This document shows positions 58,610-64,000 of a DNA stretch of 64,000 nucleotides, piece after piece. The stretch lies in the NCBI GenBank assembly GCA_900542015.1, contig UQLY01000005.1, forward strand, positions 124,001 to 188,000, in the 5' to 3' direction. This DNA is from an uncultured Lachnospiraceae bacterium. GTDB lineage: Bacteria; Bacillota; Clostridia; Lachnospirales; Lachnospiraceae. The notes below the pieces were generated by a model. That model was not told where the DNA came from, ran no database searches, and was given only the letters and a program-made list of their open reading frames with translations. Made by a program: the position numbers and the translations under genes. The stretch's first letter is position 1, and each line of letters begins with the position of its first letter.

Positions 58610-60856
58610 ATGAGCGAGACGAATGAAACCATTATCAGAACAGAATATTCCGAAGTCATGGAACAGTCTTATATCGACTATGCCATGAGCGTTATTATTG
58701 CCAGAGCGCTTCCCGATGTCAGAGACGGACTGAAGCCGGTACAGAGGCGTACCCTGTACGATATGCACGAGCTGGGCATCCGCTACGACAGACCTTACAG
58801 GAAATGCGCCCGTATTGTGGGCGATACCATGGGTAAATATCATCCTCACGGCGACAGCTCCATTTATGAAGCGCTGGTCGTTATGGCGCAGGAGTTTAAA
58901 AAAGGGCTGCCACTTGTGGACGGTCACGGCAACTTCGGTTCCATCGAGGGCGACAGCGCCGCGGCAATGCGTTATACGGAGGCGAGGCTTGCAAAGGTAA
59001 CCCAGGAGGCTTATTTATCCGATCTGGACAAGGACGTAGTGGATTTTGTGCCGAATTTTGACGAAACGGAGAAAGAACCCAGCGTTCTTCCCGTTAAAAT
59101 ACCGAATATTCTCGTAAACGGAGCGGAGGGAATTGCAGTCGGCATGGCGACCAGCATACCGCCTCACAATCTGGGCGAGGTCATCGATGGATTGAAGGCA
59201 TATATGCAGGACCCGACGCTGACGACCAGGGATCTGATGAAATACGTGAAAGGACCGGATTTTCCTACGGGCGGCATTGTCTGCAACAAAGACGAATTGC
59301 TGCATATTTACGAGACCGGCACGGGCAAGATCAAGCTGCGCGGCAAGGTGGATGTGGAAAAGGGCAAAAACGGTCATGTCAATATCGTGATTTCCGAGAT
59401 TCCCTATACGATGATCGGCGCCAATATTTCCAAATTTCTGATGGATGTGGCGTCCCTTGCGGAAACCAAAAAGACCAACGATATCGTGGATATTACCAAC
59501 CAGTCCGGCAAAGAGGGTATCCGCATCGTGATTGAGTGCAAACGGGATACGGATACGGAGCAGTTTATCAATATGCTCTACAAAAAAACCAAGCTGGAGG
59601 ACACCTTCGGCGTCAATATGCTCGCCGTTGCAGACGGCAGACCCGAAACTTTAAGCCTTTCACAGATTTTCAAGCACTGCGCGGACTTCCAGTTTGAGGT
59701 CGCGACGAGAAAATATGAAAACCTCCTGCAAAAAGAGCAGGAAAGGCGGGAGATTCAGGAGGGGCTGATTAAGGCTTGCAATTTAATTGACCTGATTATT
59801 GAGATTTTAAGGGGCTCCAAGGACCGGAACATGGCGAAGGAATGTCTGGTGCACGGCACGGTTGACGGCATTCAGTTTAAATCCAAGGAATCCCGGGTAA
59901 TGGCGACCCAGCTCTTGTTTTCGGAAAAACAGGCGAACGCCATTCTGGAAATGCGTCTATATAAGCTGATCGGGCTGGAAATCAACGCCCTGATCAAGGA
60001 ACACGAGGAAACCATGGCGAATATCTACCGCTATGAAGATATTCTGGCAAGCCATTCGTCCATGACCCAGGTGCTGATCCAGGAACTGGACGGTTTTAAG
60101 AAAGAATTTGCCGTCAAAAGAAAGACGGAGATAACCAACGCGGAGGAAGCGGTTTATATCGAAAAGAAAATGGAGGAAATGGACGTTTACTTCCTGATGG
60201 ACCGTTTCGGCTATGCAAGATGTATCGACGCCGCAACCTACGAGCGCAATAAGGAAACTGCGCTTGCCGAGAACCGTTATGTATTTTTGTGCAAAAATAC
60301 CGGAAAGGTCTGCATTTTCACGGCGCAGGGACAGATGCACACGATCAAGGTAGCGGATGTTCCTTTCGGAAAATTCCGCGACAAGGGCGTTCCGGTCGAT
60401 AATATCAGCAACTTCCAGTCGGATCATGAAAATATCGTTTTTGCCTGCTCCCAGAGCGACGTCAATCTGTACCGCATGATTTTTGTAACCAGGCAGTCCA
60501 TGTGCAAGATCGTAGACGGCGGAGAATTTGACGTGGCGAAAAGAACGGTGGCTTCCACCAAGCTTTCGGAAGACGACGAGGTGGTCAGCGTACAGATGCT
60601 GATCGATCAGCGCAATATCGTATTGCAGACAAAGGACGGCTATTTTCTGCGATTCCCCATTGAGGAAATCCCCGAAAAGAAAAAGAGCGCCGTGGGCGTG
60701 CGCGGCATGAAGTTAAACAACGGCGATTACGTGGAAAATGTATATTATACCCAAAATGCTGTGGAATGTATGATCGAATACAAGGATAAGCATATGGAAT
60801 TGAACCGGATCAAACTCGGAAAGCGCGACAGCAAGGGAACAAAGGTGAGAGTATAA
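58610..60856 (+). CDS. parC: Type IIA topoisomerase A subunit (ParC-like)
   Basis: This subunit cuts and rejoins DNA. The 748-residue protein has the start pattern EQSYIDYAMSVIIARALPDVRDGLKPV, the quinolone region HGDSSIYEALV near residue 83 and the catalytic Tyr in MRYTEARLA near 125. A beta-pinwheel C-terminal domain follows. At the place of the gyrase GyrA-box (Q-R-R-G-G-x-G) it reads KFRDKGVP, so wrapping and negative supercoiling are less likely. This supports ParC. It starts 12 bases after parE with SD AAGGGAGA. Confidence 0.85.
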   Translation: MSETNETIIRTEYSEVMEQSYIDYAMSVIIARALPDVRDGLKPVQRRTLYDMHELGIRYDRPYRKCARIVGDTMGKYHPHGDSSIYEALVVMAQEFKKGLPLVDGHGNFGSIEGDSAAAMRYTEARLAKVTQEAYLSDLDKDVVDFVPNFDETEKEPSVLPVKIPNILVNGAEGIAVGMATSIPPHNLGEVIDGLKAYMQDPTLTTRDLMKYVKGPDFPTGGIVCNKDELLHIYETGTGKIKLRGKVDVEKGKNGHVNIVISEIPYTMIGANISKFLMDVASLAETKKTNDIVDITNQSGKEGIRIVIECKRDTDTEQFINMLYKKTKLEDTFGVNMLAVADGRPETLSLSQIFKHCADFQFEVATRKYENLLQKEQERREIQEGLIKACNLIDLIIEILRGSKDRNMAKECLVHGTVDGIQFKSKESRVMATQLLFSEKQANAILEMRLYKLIGLEINALIKEHEETMANIYRYEDILASHSSMTQVLIQELDGFKKEFAVKRKTEITNAEEAVYIEKKMEEMDVYFLMDRFGYARCIDAATYERNKETALAENRYVFLCKNTGKVCIFTAQGQMHTIKVADVPFGKFRDKGVPVDNISNFQSDHENIVFACSQSDVNLYRMIFVTRQSMCKIVDGGEFDVAKRTVASTKLSEDDEVVSVQMLIDQRNIVLQTKDGYFLRFPIEEIPEKKKSAVGVRGMKLNNGDYVENVYYTQNAVECMIEYKDKHMELNRIKLGKRDSKGTKVRV

Positions 60857-61411
60857 ATGAGAGTCATTGCAGGAACGGCGAGAAGCCTGAAGCTGGTAAC
60901 CCCGGAGGGGACGGATACCAGACCTACCACAGACAGGATCAAGGAGACCCTGTTTAACATGATACAGTTTGAGATACCGGGCGCGGTTTTCCTGGATTTG
61001 TTTGCGGGAAGCGGCGGCATCGGCATCGAGGCGTTGAGCCGCGGGGCAAAGGAAGCCGTATTTGTGGACAACGGACGGGAAGCTTATGAATGTATCATGG
61101 AAAATCTGAAGCATACGCGCATGGAAGCGTCCGCTTCCGTATACAGACAGGACGCTTTTGTGGCGTTGACGATGATGGAGTATCAGAAAAAATTCGACGT
61201 GGTTTTTATGGACCCTCCGTACCATAAGGAACTGGAACAACGGGCGCTGGAATATTTTTCCACCTCTTCGCTGGTGGATGGCGATACGCTGATTATTTTT
61301 GAGGCAGCTCTGGATACCGATCTTAGTTTCCTTGAGGATCTGCCCTATGAGGTAATAAAAGTAAAACAGTACAAAACCAATATGCACGTATTTGTAAAAA
61401 GGAGCAATTAA
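60857..61411 (+). CDS. rsmD: 16S rRNA m2G966 methyltransferase RsmD
   Basis: The 184-residue SAM enzyme begins MRVIAGTARSLKL. It has TRPTTDRIKETLFN near residue 21, the SAM-binding LDLFAGSGGIGIEALSRGA near 46 and the catalytic DPPY near 118. Its ATG directly follows the parC stop. It precedes coaD, the conserved order. Confidence 0.93.
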   Translation: MRVIAGTARSLKLVTPEGTDTRPTTDRIKETLFNMIQFEIPGAVFLDLFAGSGGIGIEALSRGAKEAVFVDNGREAYECIMENLKHTRMEASASVYRQDAFVALTMMEYQKKFDVVFMDPPYHKELEQRALEYFSTSSLVDGDTLIIFEAALDTDLSFLEDLPYEVIKVKQYKTNMHVFVKRSN

Positions 61412-61412
61412 G

Positions 61413-61895
61413 ATGAAAGCAGCGATCTATCCTGGAAGTTTTGACCCGGTTACTTACGGACATTTGGACGTCATCCGCCGGGCGGCGAATATTTTTGATG
61501 AATTAACGGTCAGCGTATTGAATAATGTTGGGAAGTCTGCATTGTTTTCTGTGGAAGAACGTGTTAAAATGCTAGAAGAAGCCACAAAAGATCTGCCCAA
61601 TGTAAAGGTGGATTCTTTCAGCGGACTTTTGATCGATTATACAAAGAAGAAGAATGTCCATGTTGTGATCAGGGGGCTGCGCGCCATTACGGATTTTGAG
61701 TATGAGTTACAGATCGCCCAGACCAACCACAAGCTGTCAAACGGCGAATTGGATACGATGTTTTTGACGACGGCACTGGAATATGCGTATTTAAGCTCCT
61801 CCAGCGTGAAGGAGATCGCCTATTTCGGCGGAGACGTTTCGCCCTGCGTGCCGGATTTTGTAGCAAAGGAGTTATACCGTAAATATCATAAATAA
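61413..61895 (+). CDS. coaD: Phosphopantetheine adenylyltransferase
   Basis: This enzyme makes dephospho-CoA from phosphopantetheine and ATP in CoA synthesis. The 160-residue protein has the nucleotidyltransferase H-x-G-H variant YPGSFDPVTYGHLD near residue 6, the VIRGLRAITDFEYE loop near 87 and YLSSSSVKEIA near 124. The length is typical. The SD is a modest AAGGAGC. Confidence 0.96.
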   Translation: MKAAIYPGSFDPVTYGHLDVIRRAANIFDELTVSVLNNVGKSALFSVEERVKMLEEATKDLPNVKVDSFSGLLIDYTKKKNVHVVIRGLRAITDFEYELQIAQTNHKLSNGELDTMFLTTALEYAYLSSSSVKEIAYFGGDVSPCVPDFVAKELYRKYHK

Positions 61896-61913
61896 TTGTG
61901 TAAGGAGAGTACT

Positions 61914-62528
61914 ATGAGCAGCAGAATCGAACAACTGATTGATGAAATTGAAGATTACATTGACAATTGCAAACCCCATCCTTTCAACAACAGTAAAATC
62001 ATTGTCAATAAAGAGGAAATTGATGAAATGCTGCGCGAGCTTCGCATGAAGACGCCGGACGAGATCAAGCGTTACCAGAAGATCATCAGCAATAAAGAAG
62101 CGATCTTAAACGACGCCAGGGAAAAGGCGGAGGCGCTGATCAACGAAGCTACCGTACATACGACGGAACTGATCAACGAGCAGGAAATCATGCGTCAGGC
62201 ATATGAACAGGCGCAGGAAATCGTAGAGCTCGCTTCCAAACAGGCGCAGGAAATTCTGGACAACGCCACGATGGAAGCAAACCAGGTAAAAGCGTCTGCG
62301 ATCCAGTATACGGATGATATGCTCGCCAATGTGGAAAATATTATCAGCCATTCCATGGACATTTCCGCTGCAAAATACGAAGGTCTGCTGACTTCCCTGA
62401 CCGATTGCTACAATATCGTGACGGCGAACCGCGCCGAGCTCTATCCCGTAGAAGCGATGGCGGAAGAAGAGGCGATGGAACAGGAAAGCGAGACGCCGGA
62501 GAAAAAGGAAGGGCTTGATATCATCTGA
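61914..62528 (+). CDS. Coiled-coil protein of unknown function
   Basis: The 204-residue protein is helical, with a long Ala/Glu/Gln-rich coiled coil (about residues 60-160, with ASKQAQEILDNATMEANQVK) and an acidic C-terminal tail (MAEEEAMEQESETPEKKE). It resembles an ATP synthase subunit b or DivIVA in periodicity but has no membrane segment. It lies in the conserved rsmD-coaD neighbourhood. The start is the ATG at 61914 behind AAGGAG. Confidence 0.75.
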   Translation: MSSRIEQLIDEIEDYIDNCKPHPFNNSKIIVNKEEIDEMLRELRMKTPDEIKRYQKIISNKEAILNDAREKAEALINEATVHTTELINEQEIMRQAYEQAQEIVELASKQAQEILDNATMEANQVKASAIQYTDDMLANVENIISHSMDISAAKYEGLLTSLTDCYNIVTANRAELYPVEAMAEEEAMEQESETPEKKEGLDII

Positions 62529-62534
62529 TTTTAT

Positions 62535-63491
62535 TCAGATCAGCCCGTAACAGGCGCACAATAAGATACTTACGATGCTGCACAGGATGATCTTGTGCAG
62601 CATATATTTTTGCTTGGAAAGCCCTGTCCCGCCCAGAATATGGAAAGTCTGCAAATGGCAGGAAATACCGGTAAAAGCGAGGGAAATATGCGCCAGCACA
62701 AAGGTACGCAGAGGAGAAAGCCGTAAGCCTTGTATCGCCAGCAATCCGCCGGATATTTCCAACAGGTTGTGGAAAAAAGCGCAGACGGCGCCGTTTGCGG
62801 GAATAAGTATTTTAGGAATCATAACGAGCAGGTTACAGATAATCATATAGCCGCCCAGCATGGCGATCTGTCCCAGCCCGGCGCTGATACTTTCATCCAA
62901 AGCGGCAAAAAAAGACTTTTTAGGTTCTTCGGCGGCGGATGCGGCGGTCGGTCTGCGGGATACGGACGGACCGGGAAGCCGCCTGTAAACCGTATTTCGC
63001 AGCAAAAAGCCATACAAAAGCGGAACGGCATACATAAAAAGCAATCCGAGGTACAGCGGAATGTCCGTATAGATTTTGTTGTAGACAAAGGATAAAAAGT
63101 AAACGGGACCGATATTATTGACAAAGGAGAGGAGAAATTCCGCTTCCTCTTTGGAAATTTTTCCTTTTTCATATTCCATGGATGCGGTTTTTGCCCCCAT
63201 GGGAAAGCCGCAGAGAAAGCCCATGACGAGGACGTAGACGCCCGCGTCGCTGATGCGGTAGATCCTTTTTAAAATGCCGGAAACGGGCTTTACCAGCAGT
63301 TCGTCCAGATTCAACTGAATTAACATCGAAGAAAGAATCATAAAGGGGAGCAGGGACGGAATCATCTGCTCGAACCAGACGCTTAACCCCAGATAGGCAT
63401 AGTGCTTCGCCGTATCTGAAAAGCGAAGGATAAAAATAAGAAGGATTCCGAACAGAACGGTCAGTATGAGGTTTTTTCTAAAATTTTTCAT
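62535..63491 (-). CDS. ylbJ: YlbJ-like membrane protein (nucleoside-recognition/GATE fold)
   Basis: The 318-residue integral membrane protein has about eight hydrophobic segments. The early motif FEQMIPSLLPFMILSSMLI and the second half GYMIICNLLVMIPKI are typical of the YlbJ/spore-maturation membrane family with a nucleoside recognition domain. In Bacillus ylbJ follows ylbH (rsmD) and ylbI (coaD), and is needed for spore formation. Here it is next to the same genes but on the opposite strand. The start is the ATG at 63491 with SD GGGTG; the longer frame to 63554 crosses the likely promoter. Confidence 0.78.
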   Translation of the reverse strand: MKNFRKNLILTVLFGILLIFILRFSDTAKHYAYLGLSVWFEQMIPSLLPFMILSSMLIQLNLDELLVKPVSGILKRIYRISDAGVYVLVMGFLCGFPMGAKTASMEYEKGKISKEEAEFLLSFVNNIGPVYFLSFVYNKIYTDIPLYLGLLFMYAVPLLYGFLLRNTVYRRLPGPSVSRRPTAASAAEEPKKSFFAALDESISAGLGQIAMLGGYMIICNLLVMIPKILIPANGAVCAFFHNLLEISGGLLAIQGLRLSPLRTFVLAHISLAFTGISCHLQTFHILGGTGLSKQKYMLHKIILCSIVSILLCACYGLI

Positions 63492-63568
63492 AAAAACACC
63501 CGTGCACCCGCAAAATAGTGTATACTTAAACATATTAAAAAATTTTGATTTCATGCAGGAAAAGGCTT

Positions 63569-64000
63569 ATGCGTCTGGAAAAATATTTATCTGATTGCGG
63601 GATCGGGACCCGCAGCGAATGTAAAGCATATATCCGGCAGGGATTGATTCAGGTCAATAAAGAAACGGTAAAAAACGGCGCCATGCAGGTATCCGAAGAG
63701 GATTGCGTTTCGTTTCGGGGCGAGCCGCTGACGCTTTGCCGGGGATTGTATCTGATGTTTTATAAACCGTCCGGCTGTATCTGCGCCACAAAGGATGAGA
63801 CGCAGAAAACGGTATTGGATTATTTTCCGAAGGAGCTTTCAAAACGGCTGTTGATCGCGGGAAGGCTGGATAAGGATACCGAAGGGCTGTTATTTCTGAC
63901 CGACGACGGCGCTTTTGTGCACCGCCTCATGTCGCCCAAAAAGCATGTGGATAAGACCTATTATTTCCGCGCATGCGGGCGCCTTTTGGAGGACGCGCCC
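63569..64000 (+). CDS. 16S/23S rRNA pseudouridine synthase, RsuA family (3' end beyond window)
   Basis: The visible 144 residues open with an S4 RNA-binding domain (MRLEKYLSDCGIGTRSECKAYIRQG). Next comes the start of the catalytic domain with GRLDKDTEGLLFLTDDG near residue 100, where the Asp in RLD is the catalytic acid. It modifies a specific uridine in rRNA; RsuA or RluB specificity cannot be chosen. SD AGGAAAAGG precedes the ATG at 63569. The frame is still open at the window end. It is divergent from the YlbJ-like gene. Confidence 0.9.
   Translation, partial: MRLEKYLSDCGIGTRSECKAYIRQGLIQVNKETVKNGAMQVSEEDCVSFRGEPLTLCRGLYLMFYKPSGCICATKDETQKTVLDYFPKELSKRLLIAGRLDKDTEGLLFLTDDGAFVHRLMSPKKHVDKTYYFRACGRLLEDAP

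Overview
The window looks like a chromosomal segment of a spore-forming, probably anaerobic Firmicute of the Clostridia, most likely a Lachnospiraceae member. The base composition is moderate (about half G+C, lower in one patch). Shine-Dalgarno sites are strong (AGGAGG type) and promoters are sigma-A like, often with 17-base spacing. There are sporulation-linked genes (GerW/YtfJ, DUF2953, YlbJ-like), a SpoVE/FtsW-PBP pair, and the Firmicute gene order asp23-fakA-recG. No rRNA, CRISPR array, prophage or complete insertion sequence is visible.

Layout. 1-7.1 kb: the end of an upstream gene, an HscC-type Hsp70, a small minus-strand protein, and a DUF1015-glgB-mscS operon; GlgB has an unusual coiled-coil tail. 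7.2 kb: a single tRNA-Thr(CGT). 7.4-9.2 kb: a winged-helix regulator abutting citrate synthase. 9.25-9.65 kb: a gene-free stretch with tandem repeats and a 136-bp imperfect palindrome. 9.65-11.2 kb: a NitT/TauT-type ABC permease and ATPase on the minus strand. 11.3-19.8 kb: argH, asd, a GGDEF/EAL protein, an ATPase_2/DUF234 protein, topoisomerase III and a left-handed beta-helix protein. 19.9-22.9 kb: an ABC importer of the tryptophan/tyrosine-type family (lipoprotein, permease, ATPase). 23.0-24.8 kb: a NifU-like scaffold protein with a GGGtGRT protein, preceded by a perfect palindrome.

24.8-26.7 kb is an AT-rich accessory patch. It holds a type I toxin-antitoxin locus (29-residue holin-like toxin, antisense RNA on the other strand), an unknown membrane-anchored protein, a broken zinc-ribbon gene and a small DUF4870-like membrane protein. 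26.8-37.0 kb is amino-acid biosynthesis: a three-module MetH, ilvB, two tandem ilvN paralogues, ilvC, a cysteine-synthase homologue, a LysR regulator, and leuC-leuD. ilvD, leuA and leuB are absent, so the pathway must be completed elsewhere.

37-42.6 kb: a frameshifted membrane gene, a TPR/DUF4037 pair, a NusG-II/Gx-transporter pair, ruvAB and zapA. 42.6-52 kb: a U32 protein, an FtsW-PBP pair, a CheX-like/CheY pair, a Nudix hydrolase and a DUF2953-YtfJ-small membrane protein-J-domain cluster, with rpmB (L28) on the minus strand. 52.4-64 kb: asp23, fakA, recG, a topoisomerase IV-like parE/parC pair, rsmD, coaD, a coiled-coil protein, a YlbJ-like membrane protein on the minus strand, and the start of an RsuA-family pseudouridine synthase cut by the window end.

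The strongest candidates for undescribed biology are the NifU-like/GGGtGRT pair with its operator-like palindrome, and the type I toxin-antitoxin locus. The GlgB coiled-coil tail, the CheX-like/CheY pair and the 136-bp palindrome come next. All family assignments were made by reading motifs; no database search was run.
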